The notes beneath the pieces were generated by a model. It was not told the DNA's origin. It worked only from the letters and a program-made list of their open reading frames with translations, and made no database searches. DNA of 64,000 nucleotides, taken from positions 62,001-126,000 of the forward strand of contig NC_019757.1 of NCBI RefSeq assembly GCF_000317535.1, read 5' to 3'. Shown here piece after piece: positions 26,579-36,166 of this stretch. A program made the position numbers and the translations under genes. Every line of letters starts with the position of its first letter. Within the stretch, counting starts at the first letter, position 1. Source of the stretch: Cylindrospermum stagnale PCC 7417 (GTDB lineage: Bacteria > Cyanobacteriota > Cyanobacteriia > Cyanobacteriales > Nostocaceae).

Positions 26579-26956
26579 TTAGTTAGATGAATCATCAGCG
26601 AATGATGCAAGCTGCGACTCAACAGCGTTGAGATAACTTTGATCATTCAAAACTTGTGCTGGTAACTTGTTCGCTTTGATAGCAGCCTTTACCACATCTT
26701 CTGCTGTAAGCTTTCCTGTTTGATATTCAAATATCAAAGCGCTTGCACTGGGAATACCTTGCTCTTTCAGATAGCCTTGATAAGCAAGAAAAGCAACATT
26801 AAATGGTTTGAGATGGTTGACATTAAGGGAGTTGCCGGCTGGGTTTATTGCTTGAGCAATATTGTTGCTAGTAGGTGTTTGAGCGCTAGCGATTCCTTGT
26901 AAAAGTGCAATAGAAGCGATCATGAGTGCAGACTTTATCAAAGTTGTGAGTTTCAT
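26579..26956 (-). CDS. Small exported hypothetical protein
   Basis: 125 residues with a clear Sec signal peptide (M-K-L-T-T-L-I-K, hydrophobic core, A-S-A-Q cleavage near residue 25). The mature part has a conserved-looking N-x-L-K-P-F-x-x-A-F-L-A-Y block (about 48-60) and a helical C-terminus. The function is unknown. A paralogue lacking the C-terminal half follows upstream at 27053-27277, and their leader DNA is also similar. Confidence 0.7.
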   Translation of the reverse strand: MKLTTLIKSALMIASIALLQGIASAQTPTSNNIAQAINPAGNSLNVNHLKPFNVAFLAYQGYLKEQGIPSASALIFEYQTGKLTAEDVVKAAIKANKLPAQVLNDQSYLNAVESQLASFADDSSN

Positions 26957-27052
26957 AGATTTATGATCAACTAGAAGTAGGTGTAATTAACGTTTTTTGG
27001 TAAGAAATTTTTCTTTTGATCAACTCGATAGTGCTAATGTAGCTTAGGAGAT

Positions 27053-27277
27053 TCAAAACTTGTTAAGACCCATCATGTGATAAGCAAGAAAAGCAGTATC
27101 AAAGGGTTTGAGGTAATTGATATTCGGGGAATAACTAGATAAAGTCTTAGGCTTGATTGCTGTGTCTATTGATGGATTAGTATTGCTATTATCAACCACT
27201 TTATTCCTAGTCATTCCACAGAAGAGTGTGACAAAAGCAAATAACTGTGCAGTAGATTTTAATGTTGTAAGTTTCAT
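27053..27277 (-). CDS. Truncated paralogue of the small exported protein
   Basis: 74 residues. It shares M-K-L-T-T-L-K and the L-K-P-F-x-x-A-F-L-A-Y block with the gene at 26579, but ends eight residues later, so the helical C-terminal half is lost. The signal peptide is weak. Sequence upstream of both starts is alike (ctagttgatcat versus ctagttaaggat), so the duplication included regulatory DNA. It may be a pseudogene or a shortened functional variant. Confidence 0.5.
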   Translation of the reverse strand: MKLTTLKSTAQLFAFVTLFCGMTRNKVVDNSNTNPSIDTAIKPKTLSSYSPNINYLKPFDTAFLAYHMMGLNKF

Positions 27278-28231
27278 GGAGTTATCCTTAACTAGAACGA
27301 AGTTTAATCACTACTCTTTATTACTATCTATGGTCAACTTTTTGCTCAATTTCAACTTTTTCCATTTAGACTACTTGGGTGTTTTTTGCTTCATCCAAAT
27401 GGGCGGTTTCAATTCACCCAAATTTGAGAAATTGGGAGTTTGTAGGAAGTTTAGTCAATAGCAATTCAGAGAAAGCAGAGATGACCTGCATAAAATCCTT
27501 TGGTCGCAAGCACTTCTAAAAAATGTGCTTGCTCACCTCTGCATAGTTATGGTGTGTTTTCACTATGTTTTTTGGCTTTAGGCTAGAAATCGAAATCTAA
27601 CCTTGTACTGGCTAGGTAAGTTCGTATAACAATATGTTAGGAAGTCTCGTTGATAAGAGCAAATATTTTTAATTCTTGAATTGATAAATAAAAGTTATTA
27701 TTAAGTTATTTCCGGAGTTGTGACGACAAGCTTGAATTGAATAATGACTGAGAGCGTGTACCAATTGAGAGCGGAGACTAACTCAACCCACTACCTCTGC
27801 ATCAAACTTCATCCGCAGCGGATGGAGACAGGTTATATATTTTATATTATGCGGCTACTCGTCTACGCACCAGCTTGACACCCTATGCAGAACTGCTCAA
27901 CAGTCGTTCAGAGATGACTATTTTGGTCTCTCTCATAAGATTAGACCTCTTTATAGGACATAGCATCTTTGGTGTTTTGGCGAATCTAAATCAATCCTAA
28001 ATCATTTATGAAAACTCTCCTTCTTTCCTCCTCTCTGTGACTCTGCGTGAGACAAAAAATTAATTTTTACAAATCAGATAAGATTGCTAGATAAAAACCA
28101 ATTTATTTTTTGTAGCTGAAGGAAAAATAAAAAATGGGAACTCGGTAAATTTACTGTATATGAATTTAGGGAAAATTATGTTATTTTAACAGCTAATAAT
28201 AGCAAGAGATGCAGAATTTATTGGAGGAGCT
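27278..28231. other. Long gene-free spacer
   Basis: About 950 bp. No frame on either strand shows a domain or good ribosome site, and I see no strong repeat. Part may be decayed coding sequence, since the next element is a pseudogene. Confidence 0.4.
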
Positions 28232-28604
28232 ATGGCTTTAACTACTTCCACAACCTTGCCTTTAACCACTCAACCACAATATTTGCATCTATCTAAGGTG
28301 GTATCTGCAAAAAAAATCACCTCTCGACTTTTGCAGCTAAAAAATCACTCTTGGCAATGTTTATTTGTCGGCATTGCTTTTTTGTGAAGCATATCCAAGC
28401 AGAGTTAGCGCTGTTAGCCACAGATTACAGCACAAGTTATTTGGAGATTGTTACCTTCAATGCCAATGAATGATGCGAAAAACTACCCTGATGATGTACC
28501 AGAGTTATTAAAGTTAATGGCTACGGAACTTGGGTTTAAATGCGCCTTAGGATGTTTATCTGGTTTATCTCATAACATGACATTATTGTTACCCTCAAAA
28601 TATT
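28232..28604 (+). pseudogene. Decayed thioredoxin-like (AhpC/TSA-type) gene
   Basis: A good ribosome site (TTGGAGGAGC) precedes the ATG. Frame 1 begins M-A-L-T-T-S-T-T-L-P-L, as in cyanobacterial redoxin-family proteins. A single-base indel near 28325-28332 shifts the frame. The next stretch then reads M-F-I-C-R-H-C-F-F-V-K-H-I-Q-A-E-L, with the C-x2-C redox motif, then N-A-N-E and a stop. A further shift restores N-Y-P-D-D-V-P-E-L-L-K-L-M before a terminal TAA at 28602-28604. At least two frameshifts and loss of the C-terminal half make it non-functional. Confidence 0.8.
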
Positions 28605-28609
28605 AACCC

Positions 28610-29800
28610 ATGAAACTTAAAATTGCTATTGTGGTTCATGGTCGCTTCCATGCATTCGATTTGGCACGGGAATTAATTAAGCAGGGAAATGATGTTACTC
28701 TATTTACGAATTATCCCAAGAACATCGTCGAGAAATTCGGGATTAACAAAAAACATGTTAAATCGTTTTTAATACATGGTATCTTTGCTCGGATTTCGGG
28801 TAAAGTTCAGAGAATTCTAGATCAGGTTAATTTAGAAGCTTTGCTTCATACTAAATTTTCTAGCTGGGCTACTCAAATTATCGTCAAACAAGAATATGAT
28901 GTGGTCTATGCTTTTAGTGGAGTTGCCGAAGAGATTTTTCAAGCCCTATCAAATAAGCATGTACTTAAAGCTGTTGTCAGAGGTTCTGCTCATATTCGGA
29001 CTCAATTTCAAATTCTTTCAGCAGAAGAGAAACGGGCTAGGGTATCCGTTGATAAACCAAGTAACTGGATCATTGCTAGGGAAGAGCGAGAATATCAAAT
29101 TTCTGATCTAGTTATAGTACTCTCGACCTTTGCTAAACGATCTTTTATTGATCAAGGTATTGTCCAAGAGAAACTTAAAGTTCTACCTTTAGGCACTCAA
29201 TTAGAAAAATTTTACCCAGTTCGGCAGGTTATTAAAGAGCGGTGTCACAGAATTAGCTCTAAAAACCCACTTCGTGTCTTAATGGTTGGTACTTATTCAT
29301 ATCGCAAAGGTGCGATAGATTTTAGTAAAATAGCTGAATTAGGAGGTAATCATTTCCAATTTAAATTCGTTGGTAATGTTAACAGCGAAGTTAGTCAACT
29401 AGTCCAAAATAGTAGTGGTAATATTGAATTTATTCCCAAGCAGCCTCAATATGAATTACCCGAATTTTACGCTTGGGCAGATATATTCATTTTTACAACT
29501 ATTGAAGATGGTTATGCTGTAGTTTTAGCCCAAGCTCAAGCTGCCGGAATACCAATTCTTTCTACTACAAACTGTGCTAGTCTAGATATCGTCGTTGAAG
29601 GAGAAACCGGTTGGATATTGCCAATTCGTAGCCCCGAAAGCTTTGTAGAGCGCTTGATGTGGTGCGATCAACATAGACAAGATTTAGTGCAAATGGTGTG
29701 GAGAATTTATCAAAATTTTCAGCCAAGGGATTGGGCAGAGGTGGCTGCTGACTTTGTTGATATAAGTTACACAGAAATAAGTAAGAAGCTGGAAGTTTAG
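28610..29800 (+). CDS. Family 4-like glycosyltransferase
   Basis: The 396-residue protein has the two-Rossmann GT-B layout of glycosyltransferase group 1/GT4. An N-terminal acceptor domain (1-200) is followed by a C-terminal donor domain with V-G-T-Y-S-Y-R-K-G near 224 and the E-D-G-Y-A-V-V-L-A-Q-A-Q-A-A-G-I-P sugar-nucleotide motif. It probably adds a sugar to an exopolysaccharide, lipid or cell-envelope glycan. No other sugar gene is adjacent. It starts six bases after the pseudogene ends, and may use that gene's old promoter. Confidence 0.85.
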   Translation: MKLKIAIVVHGRFHAFDLARELIKQGNDVTLFTNYPKNIVEKFGINKKHVKSFLIHGIFARISGKVQRILDQVNLEALLHTKFSSWATQIIVKQEYDVVYAFSGVAEEIFQALSNKHVLKAVVRGSAHIRTQFQILSAEEKRARVSVDKPSNWIIAREEREYQISDLVIVLSTFAKRSFIDQGIVQEKLKVLPLGTQLEKFYPVRQVIKERCHRISSKNPLRVLMVGTYSYRKGAIDFSKIAELGGNHFQFKFVGNVNSEVSQLVQNSSGNIEFIPKQPQYELPEFYAWADIFIFTTIEDGYAVVLAQAQAAGIPILSTTNCASLDIVVEGETGWILPIRSPESFVERLMWCDQHRQDLVQMVWRIYQNFQPRDWAEVAADFVDISYTEISKKLEV

Positions 29801-30181
29801 AGCACCTACGTTGCTGCTATTGACTATTTGGTTCGGCAGAATAACTAGTGCATCGGGGCAAAAATAACTAACCAGTGAGGTTCAACTCAAAAGCTTGTGG
29901 AATCTACTTTTTTAATTGTTAATTGTTAATTCCGAGAAAGCGATACTCACTAGTGATATTTTCAGGTAAGTCTTAGTAGAGTTTGGATTGAGCCAACCTA
30001 GATACAAGGGACTAATAGAATCGAAATATTTTTGTGATTAAACAGCTATATAGTTAATGACTTTAAACATTAGCTAAAGCTACCTACATATTCATCCTAC
30101 CTATAAAGAACATACAAGACTAGCTTAACTAGTCTTGTACTACTGGGCTTTCTGCTTCAATTTTCGTAAAAGAGTTGACTA
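29801..30181. other. Spacer between convergent genes
   Basis: About 380 bp without a gene. It contains the hairpin at 30114-30138 and an aattgttaattgttaatt period-7 tract near 29913-29930. Confidence 0.45.
30114..30138. terminator. Hairpin downstream of a minus-strand gene
   Basis: ACAAGACTAG (30114-30123) pairs exactly with CTAGTCTTGT (30129-30138), loop of five. It is 44 bp beyond the stop codon of the gene at 30182-30694. There is no long T-tract, so a terminator role is tentative. Confidence 0.45.
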
Positions 30182-30694
30182 TCAGTGCTGAATTTCCAAA
30201 TTTAAGATGTAGCGTCCCAGTTGAACTTTTTCTGCCCACAATTCATATTCTAGCCGCAGATGTGCTGGCAAGGGGTGACCACTGAGGGTTAAACTTTTAG
30301 TAAAATTTCGTAAGCGAATTGGCTCTTTAGATTGCAATGACTCTGTTGGTAACCAATAACGACTCACACCATAAACGCCCTGTTCCCAGAAGTGCCGATA
30401 ACTCACTTGAGCATTACCTTGCATGGTCATAATTACTCGGTAAGGGGAAATCTCCAACCACAAAATTCTGGGGCTGTTGGGGGCATAAGCATTGTTCCTG
30501 TTTTGAGCTAGCGTGTCCTCTGAACTTGATAAACTCGCTACTTCACAGCTAATAAGGGGCGGTGCGGTCAACAGTAAATGGAATCGGTCAGTATCTTTTT
30601 GATACAATGTCCCGGCAGTTTCGACAACAGACCAGACTGGCAGGTCAGTGGAAATAATTGATAAGCACACGGGCTTGCGGTGATGAGTCAGCAT
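30182..30694 (-). CDS. Conserved-looking hypothetical protein
   Basis: 170 residues. I do not recognise a family. The sequence is beta-rich with alternating hydrophobic residues and several Trp/Tyr (L-W-L-E-I-S-P-Y-R-V, Y-G-V-S-R-Y-W-L-P), and has no signal peptide or membrane helix. It reads like a soluble cyanobacterial protein with a jelly-roll-like or lipocalin-like fold, but this is a guess. It is monocistronic and divergent from aroA. Confidence 0.6.
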   Translation of the reverse strand: MLTHHRKPVCLSIISTDLPVWSVVETAGTLYQKDTDRFHLLLTAPPLISCEVASLSSSEDTLAQNRNNAYAPNSPRILWLEISPYRVIMTMQGNAQVSYRHFWEQGVYGVSRYWLPTESLQSKEPIRLRNFTKSLTLSGHPLPAHLRLEYELWAEKVQLGRYILNLEIQH

Positions 30695-31160
30695 GGGAGC
30701 GATTAAGAGCTAGAAGCTATTGAATAAAATGAAATGAACACTCTTTGGCTTGTCTGCTTAAGCAAATAAATAGTAAAACATCTTTCATGTTAACTGAATC
30801 TGCTGATTGATTAAGATAGACAAATTAGGACACAAACTGGTAATGTGCTGGGTTAAACAGTGAAAATTAGGCTTTTTCTCCAGAAAGGTTACCCGAAAAT
30901 TCAGCTTGTAATACTTGTGTGAAGACTCTTAGGTTACCGATTCAATATAGTGGTAGTCGGGATAGATGCAAAATTTTTTCTTCAGGGCTGCTTAGATGAT
31001 GGTAGAGCGGGTAGAAAAATTGAATATTAAGATTTACTTTGGGTAGATTTGAGTAATCTTCAGATCACGAAAAGCGATAAGATACTAGGCGGAAGTGACT
31101 AACGGCGGCGAATGAAGTCGCTGATGAACTTCCAGTGTATTCAAAAGCCAGTGTATCCTA
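30695..31160. promoter_or_regulatory. Divergent intergenic region upstream of aroA
   Basis: About 470 bp between divergent genes. It should hold both promoters. No repeat, riboswitch fold or small gene was recognised. Confidence 0.4.
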
Positions 31161-32510
31161 ATGTCGGCTGCTGTCATAACCGTAGAAACTCAAGAAAACC
31201 TTTCTCAGAAGTTAGTTATTCAGCGACCTCCTTTTGGGCTGTCCCTACAAGGTCGCATCCGGGTTCCTGGGGATAAATCTATTTCCCACCGTGCTCTCAT
31301 GTTGGGTGCTATGGCTGGAGGTGACACTCAGATTCAAGGACTTCTTTTGGGAGAAGACCCCCGCAGCACTGCTAGCTGTTTTCGAGCTATGGGTGCGGAC
31401 ATTTCGGAATTAAATCCAGAATTTGTGCGGGTTAAAGGTATTGGTCTGGGAAATTTCTCTGAACCGGTTGATGTGTTAAATGCTGGTAACTCTGGCACGA
31501 CACTGCGACTGATGTTAGGACTTTTGGCATCTCATCCAGGGCGCTTTTTTACTGTAACAGGCGATAGTTCTTTGCGATCGCGTCCCATGTCCCGTGTTGT
31601 TAAACCTTTGCAACAAATGGGGGGCCAAATTTGGGGACGTAATGGCAGTGCTTTAGCACCCTTGGCAATTCAAGGACAAGCCCTCAAACCGATTCATTAT
31701 CACTCGCCTATCGCCTCAGCCCAAGTTAAATCCTGCATCCTGCTGGCGGGTTTAATGACTGAGGGACAAACTACCGTTACCGAACCCGCCTTATCGCGAG
31801 ATCACAGTGAACGGATGTTCCGGGCTTTTGGGGCAGAACTCAGCATCGACCCGGAAACCAATAGCGTTACCGTTACTGGCCCGGCTCGACTGTATGGGCA
31901 GAAAGTAATTGTACCAGGAGATATCAGTTCAGCTGCCTTTTGGTTAGTCGCAGGGGCAATTGTCCCAGGTTCTGACTTGGTAATTGAAAATGTCGGCGTT
32001 AATCCTACCCGCACTGGTATTTTAGAAGCTTTGGCGCTGATGGGAGCAGATATCCAACGGGAAAATGAGCGAGAAGTTGCTGGTGAACCAGTAGCTGATT
32101 TGCGAGTGCGTTCTAGTGCAATGCATTGCTGCACCATAGCCGGGGATATTATCCCGAGATTGATTGATGAAATTCCGATTTTGGCGGTGGCGGCGGCATT
32201 TGCCGAAGGGACAACCATTATTCGGGATGCAGAAGAGTTGCGGGTCAAAGAAAGCGATCGCATTACTGTCATGGCCCAGCAACTCAATAAAATGGGCGCC
32301 AAAGTCACCGAATTACCTGATGGTATGGAAATTACTGGCGGTACAACCCTTGTGGGTACTGATCTAGATAGCCATACAGATCATCGCATTGCCATGAGTT
32401 TAGCGATCGCATCTCTAGTCGCCACCGGCACCACCACCATTCACCGTGCCGAAGCAGCTGCCATCTCATACCCAAACTTTACCGCCACTCTCGCAGAAGT
32501 TTGTCAGTAA
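31161..32510 (+). CDS. aroA: 3-phosphoshikimate 1-carboxyvinyltransferase (EPSP synthase)
   Basis: Transfers enolpyruvyl from PEP to shikimate 3-phosphate in the shikimate pathway to aromatic amino acids, quinones and tocopherol. Motifs: [10 protein letters not shown] near 37-46, [21 protein letters not shown] and D-H-R-I-A-M-S. The length (449) is slightly above the family norm because of a 25-residue N-terminal extension that might start at a later codon. L-N-A-G-N-S-G-T rather than the plant-like L-G-N-A-G-T suggests a class II (Agrobacterium CP4-like) enzyme. Confidence 0.96.
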   Translation: MSAAVITVETQENLSQKLVIQRPPFGLSLQGRIRVPGDKSISHRALMLGAMAGGDTQIQGLLLGEDPRSTASCFRAMGADISELNPEFVRVKGIGLGNFSEPVDVLNAGNSGTTLRLMLGLLASHPGRFFTVTGDSSLRSRPMSRVVKPLQQMGGQIWGRNGSALAPLAIQGQALKPIHYHSPIASAQVKSCILLAGLMTEGQTTVTEPALSRDHSERMFRAFGAELSIDPETNSVTVTGPARLYGQKVIVPGDISSAAFWLVAGAIVPGSDLVIENVGVNPTRTGILEALALMGADIQRENEREVAGEPVADLRVRSSAMHCCTIAGDIIPRLIDEIPILAVAAAFAEGTTIIRDAEELRVKESDRITVMAQQLNKMGAKVTELPDGMEITGGTTLVGTDLDSHTDHRIAMSLAIASLVATGTTTIHRAEAAAISYPNFTATLAEVCQ

Positions 32511-32837
32511 ATTTGGTCATGGGTAATCGGTATTGAGAAAAGACTTGGGAGAGACGAATTCAATAATTTCCCCTTCTCTTCCAGTTCACTTTTCGGCCAT
32601 CAGAGTGATACCCCAATTACCCATGATCTATTATTTATTACCAGTCATTTTGTATCTATTGTTTACAGACTCTAACGGTTTCCTTTTCCCTGCTGATATA
32701 ACTCAGATCATTCAGCTTCTATAGATATCTATTGCTTTCGGACTTTGCCTCTGTTATTTTGTCCACCATTATCTCACTACAAGCCACGATAGACTACTTG
32801 TGTAATTTCAATATTTTGCGTTGGAGAACTTACTTTT
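32511..32837. other. Spacer with a distant inverted repeat
   Basis: TCATGGGTAAT at 32517-32527 is matched by ATTACCCATGA at 32616-32626, with about 90 bases of T/C-rich sequence between. Gggtaat tracts are frequent dispersed motifs here. No gene is supported. Confidence 0.45.
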
Positions 32838-33188
32838 ATGGCTTGGCTACAAAGACTATTTGGTTTAGAAAAACCAGCAGATGCTCAAGTGAATCCTGAT
32901 ACAACTTTAGTTGCTGATAACTCTTCAGACGGCGAAACTATCCCTATTGAGCGAGTGGGACTGAGTGGGGAATATGACCAAAGTGGTCTGGCAAAAAGAG
33001 TCGCCCTTGCTTTTGACGAAGACTCCCGGTTTGATGAGATTAATTCCCTCTATGTCGCTCAGTTGGGAACTACAGTGGTTTTAAAAGGGCAAGTCCCCAG
33101 TCAAGACATTCTGGATCAGTTGGTCGAGATTGCAAGAGTTGTTAACGGTGCTACTGATGTCGTCACCGACGAAGTCACAGTCGGCTAA
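32838..33188 (+). CDS. BON-domain protein
   Basis: The 116-residue protein has an acidic N-terminal tail and a C-terminal BON domain (about 45-115): L-A-K-R-V-A-L-A-F, I-N-S-L-Y-V-A-Q-L-G-T-T-V-V-L-K-G-Q-V, and the closing G-A-T-D-V-V-T-D-E-V. BON domains bind phospholipid or other surfaces in stress proteins such as OsmY. There is no signal peptide, so it is probably cytosolic. GGAG lies 14 bases before the ATG. Confidence 0.8.
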   Translation: MAWLQRLFGLEKPADAQVNPDTTLVADNSSDGETIPIERVGLSGEYDQSGLAKRVALAFDEDSRFDEINSLYVAQLGTTVVLKGQVPSQDILDQLVEIARVVNGATDVVTDEVTVG

Positions 33189-33355
33189 AATAGTTTACTT
33201 CAATCAGAAAGGAGATTTATTCGTTGACTAGGCTTCCCCATTATAGAATCCAGTAGCATCTCGAATTTTTAATAGCCAATTCTTTTGGGCAGCACCTTGT
33301 GTAAGTGTTCCCTAAATATTGGCTCAACATCCTTTTATCGGTAGTACAAATTTCA

Positions 33356-33721
33356 ATGAATACTCAAGTTAAACCTCGTCAATTGAGCCTTGGTCTCACA
33401 TTATTAGCTGTTTTAATGCTGGCAAGTTGTGGTAACAAGCCTGAAGAACCTGTTAGTAACAAGCCTGAAAATCCCGCTCCTGTTTCTCAAGGTAAGCCGT
33501 CTCCTAGCGCCGCTATTCCAGCAGCAGCACAAAAGCTAGGGGTTAAACCTCAAAGCGAAACAGCCTGTCCCACCAGCGCACCTGTGAAGGGCAAAATCAC
33601 TGCCAAACGAGGCAACATCTACCACATTGCTAAGTCGGCTGATTACGCCAAAGTCAAGCCAGAAATTTGCTTTAAAGATACAGCAACGGCAGAAAAAGCT
33701 GGCTTTCGTGCGCCAAAATAA
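33356..33721 (+). CDS. Lipoprotein of unknown function
   Basis: I choose the ATG at 33356, because the signal sequence begins directly after it: basic N-region, hydrophobic core and lipobox L-A-S-C, giving a lipid-anchored Cys near residue 25. The mature part is a Pro/Asn/Ser-rich spacer followed by a small domain (K-G-K-I-T-A-K-R-G-N-I-Y-H) resembling secreted nuclease/SH3-like tails with a late Cys. It is followed by terminator-like hairpins. Confidence 0.75.
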   Translation: MNTQVKPRQLSLGLTLLAVLMLASCGNKPEEPVSNKPENPAPVSQGKPSPSAAIPAAAQKLGVKPQSETACPTSAPVKGKITAKRGNIYHIAKSADYAKVKPEICFKDTATAEKAGFRAPK

Positions 33722-33736
33722 AGTTAATTAACTTCT

Positions 33737-33803
33737 CCCCTGATTAGGGGTAATAATTGCCGCTCCCACCCCGACAATTTCTGAAAGGGGTGGGATTCTT
33801 CTT
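33737..33803 (+). terminator. Rho-independent terminator-like hairpins
   Basis: CCCC-TGATTA-GGGG (33737-33750) is followed by a second stem TCCCACCCC (33764-33772)/GGGGTGGGA (33787-33795) and a T-rich tail TTCTTCTTTC. It lies just after the lipoprotein stop, and is convergent with gatC. Confidence 0.65.
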
Positions 33804-33842
33804 TCAAGCAGTTAACTTATGCTCTGGAGTTACTCCAAGCTA

Positions 33843-34133
33843 CTACTCGGCGTTGAGGATTTTTGGGACTTTAAAAAATTCCCCTTCTTGTTCAGGCGCA
33901 CTTTGAAGGATCGCTTCTCGGTCAGGATAGGGTTGCAACTCATCTTCTCGCGTCACATTACTGACATCAATGGCCCTTGTTGTCGGGGGCACATCGCTGA
34001 CATCAAGTTCACTCAGCTGTTGAATATAATCCAGAATGCTTCCTAGCTGGGTGGTGAATTGTGCCTCTTCTTCTGGTGTCAATTCTAAACGAGCCAGAAG
34101 AGCTACTTTGCGAACTTGCTCACGATCAATCAT
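33843..34133 (-). CDS. gatC: Aspartyl/glutamyl-tRNA amidotransferase subunit C
   Basis: 96 residues, the small subunit that joins GatA and GatB in making Gln-tRNA(Gln) or Asn-tRNA(Asn) by amidation. Recognised by V[15 protein letters not shown], the [10 protein letters not shown] segment and the R-E-D-E-L region. In cyanobacteria gatC is usually apart from gatAB, as here. It lies on the same strand as ycf3, with a repeat-filled gap between. Confidence 0.95.
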   Translation of the reverse strand: MIDREQVRKVALLARLELTPEEEAQFTTQLGSILDYIQQLSELDVSDVPPTTRAIDVSNVTREDELQPYPDREAILQSAPEQEGEFFKVPKILNAE

Positions 34134-34138
34134 AATTT

Positions 34139-34203
34139 AGTCATTTAGTCACTAGTCATTAGTCAATAGTAAATGACCTTTGACCAATGACCAATGACTA
34201 ATT
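34139..34203. repeat. Period-7 degenerate repeat (TAGTCAT/AATGACC)
   Basis: Tandem and inverted variants of tagtcat and aatgacc fill the gap between gatC and ycf3 (tagtcactagtcattagtc, then gaccaatgaccaatgac). The two halves are partly complementary and could fold into a stem in the ycf3-gatC transcript. Confidence 0.65.
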
Positions 34204-34206
34204 CAG

Positions 34207-34728
34207 CTAGAAGAATACGTCGATTTGCGATCGCCCAGTGGTTTTTAACCAGTTTTGGGCTTCGATGTAGTTATTGGGAGCCATGCGAATCGCTCTAATC
34301 CAATAGTCTGCGGCTTGATCAAACAGCGCTTCACCGCCATCGTGATCTCCAGCTTCTTTAGCCTTTTCGCCTTGGTAGTGAAAAATCACAGCGATGTTGT
34401 TTAAGGCTTGGGGTAGCCGGGGATTTAACTCAATTGCCTGGTGATACAATTCTAAAGCCTTGTCGTGGTCGCCGTTACTGGCATAGATCAGCCCCATATT
34501 GTAGAGAATATAACCGCGATCGTTCGAGTCTTCCTCTAGGGTTAAAGCTTCTTCGTAGTACTCTAAAGCTTCGGCATATTCTCCTTCTGCCTGGGCCGAC
34601 ATGCCATCTCGGTAATAAACAAACGCTTCTTTGGCTTTTTTATTCGTTGGCAATATCTTCAGGATGATATCGGCCATCACTGTAAAGGATTTGTCAACAA
34701 AGTTATCGTTTTTTTGTGTTCTTGGCAT
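34207..34728 (-). CDS. ycf3: Photosystem I assembly protein Ycf3
   Basis: This TPR protein (173 residues) chaperones photosystem I assembly at the thylakoid membrane. Diagnostic features: the N-terminal [14 protein letters not shown] segment, three TPR units between 35 and 150, and the [26 protein letters not shown]-like tail. The length equals that of chloroplast Ycf3. No intron. This is one of the best taxonomic markers in the window. Confidence 0.97.
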   Translation of the reverse strand: MPRTQKNDNFVDKSFTVMADIILKILPTNKKAKEAFVYYRDGMSAQAEGEYAEALEYYEEALTLEEDSNDRGYILYNMGLIYASNGDHDKALELYHQAIELNPRLPQALNNIAVIFHYQGEKAKEAGDHDGGEALFDQAADYWIRAIRMAPNNYIEAQNWLKTTGRSQIDVFF

Positions 34729-35101
34729 ATTGCCTCTATGGTTTTACAGCGATTAACGCAAAAAATGCCTTTGGACTGTCAGTCACTGGCTCACAAAGCA
34801 GACTCTCTAAATTCCGCTGAAGCAGGCTTTGTTTAGCCGCGAATTCTCACTCTTTCTGGTATTTTTGCAATTAGTATTCTCAATAGTTAATTTAACTGAT
34901 TTGCATTCTTGATTATACTCACTTAGATGATACATTCGACGAGACTATCGTGCTAAAAGTAGTTCACCCCGGTGTGAACTGGGTCTGGATCGGAACACAA
35001 TAGGGTTGGTAGTGGTTCAGGCGTTTGCACTTGGTTAAAAACTAGATTGGTCGGCTAACAACACCAGAGATGCCCTACTCCTCAACTATCTCATGCCCTC
35101 G
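34729..35101. other. Spacer with a partial repeat copy
   Basis: About 370 bp upstream of ycf3. It holds a gcaggctttgtttagccgcg tract (34822-34841), a fragment of the structured repeat seen intact at 46218-46335. No gene is supported. Confidence 0.45.
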
Positions 35102-35377
35102 CTAGTCTACAGCTACGTCTTCACCCGCCTGATATGCCGCTACTATAACGCGAAAGGTTGAGAGAGAAAGATGCGAAAAAGTTAACCCCGAACCTAGATG
35201 ATGAAATTCACACTCTTTGCTTGCAGAAATATGTAACACTGTTGCCACTATTTGCCTAGGTGCGATGTTATGTCCGGTGGGAAAAACCGGCACTTCCTGG
35301 ATATGGAAAAATTGGGCAAAAGCTGCTGCTGACTGGTTTAAAGTAAATATTGCACAGGTATTTTTATTCTCAACCAC
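35102..35377 (-). pseudogene. Remnant of an SRAP (YedK/HMCES-like) gene
   Basis: The 91-codon frame matches the N-terminal third of SOS-response-associated peptidases: F-T-L-N-Q-S-A-A-A-F, N-I-A-P-R-Q and E-F-H-H-L. In the family the protein starts M-C-G-R-F and Cys2 is the DNA-crosslinking nucleophile. Here M-C-G-R-F reads T-C-A-I-F, so the initiator Met is gone, and translation would begin at a GTG seven residues earlier. The frame stops before the conserved Glu and His segments. Functional members protect abasic sites, and this one cannot. Confidence 0.75.
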
Positions 35378-35551
35378 TGACTAAAGTTTAATGTAAAAAT
35401 ACTAGAAATAAATAATGCTTTTGGAGTTTATATTGTCAGAATAAGGTCAAATATGAAGAAAAATGTCTCCGGTTTTAGGGAAATAATTTGGTAGAATATT
35501 TTATCTTAAACTCTTTATTCTCAACACCTCCCTCACCATAATTATTTGGGC

Positions 35552-36166
35552 ATGGAAACGCTGCGCTTGTACGATTTTTTACTTTCAGGTAATTGTTATA
35601 AAATACGTCTTCTATTGACACAAATGGGTATGCCCTTTGAGAGGGTAGAAGTTAACATCATCAACGGCGAGACTCGAACAACAGAATTTTTCAGCAAAAA
35701 TCCCAACGGGAAAGTTCCCCTGTTGGAAATTGAACCAGGGCAATACTTGGCAGAATCCAACGCTATTTTGGTGTATCTGAGTGAAGGCACCGAATTTTTA
35801 CCCTATGACCGCTTTTTACGAGCGCAAGTATTGCAATGGTTATTTTTTGAGCAGTACAGCCATGAACCTTTCATCGCTACATCAAGATTTTGGATTTCTA
35901 TTTTAGGTAAGGCTGAAGAATATCATGAAGCCATCAAGCAAAAAAGTGAACCGGGTTATGCAGCACTTAAAGTGATGGAAAACCATTTAAAATCTCACAC
36001 TTTTTTTGTGGCGGAGCGTTATACTATCGCCGATATCGCCTTGTTTGCTTACACTCATGTAGCCGATGAGGGTGGATTTGATTTGACACAATTTCCCGCT
36101 ATTCAAGCTTGGATAGAACGAGTCAAAGCTGAGTCGAGACATATCACTATTACTCAGGAAGTTTAA
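35552..36166 (+). CDS. Glutathione S-transferase family protein
   Basis: 204 residues from the ATG at 35552 (a TTG two codons upstream is less likely). An N-terminal thioredoxin-like domain has S-G-N-C-Y-K-I-R (candidate catalytic Ser/Cys), N-P-N-G-K-V-P-L-L and E-S-N-A-I-L-V-Y-L. The C-terminal domain is all-helical with the N-capping/hydrophobic-staple segment Y-T-I-A-D-I-A-L-F-A-Y. It probably conjugates glutathione to electrophiles or reduces peroxides. There is no operon. Confidence 0.9.
   Translation: METLRLYDFLLSGNCYKIRLLLTQMGMPFERVEVNIINGETRTTEFFSKNPNGKVPLLEIEPGQYLAESNAILVYLSEGTEFLPYDRFLRAQVLQWLFFEQYSHEPFIATSRFWISILGKAEEYHEAIKQKSEPGYAALKVMENHLKSHTFFVAERYTIADIALFAYTHVADEGGFDLTQFPAIQAWIERVKAESRHITITQEV

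Noticed and set aside
28232-28387. Free-standing 51-codon gene
   Set aside because: It is only the first segment of the frameshifted thioredoxin-like pseudogene.
31802-32308. 168-codon minus-strand frame in aroA
   Set aside because: Shadow of the well-conserved aroA frame.
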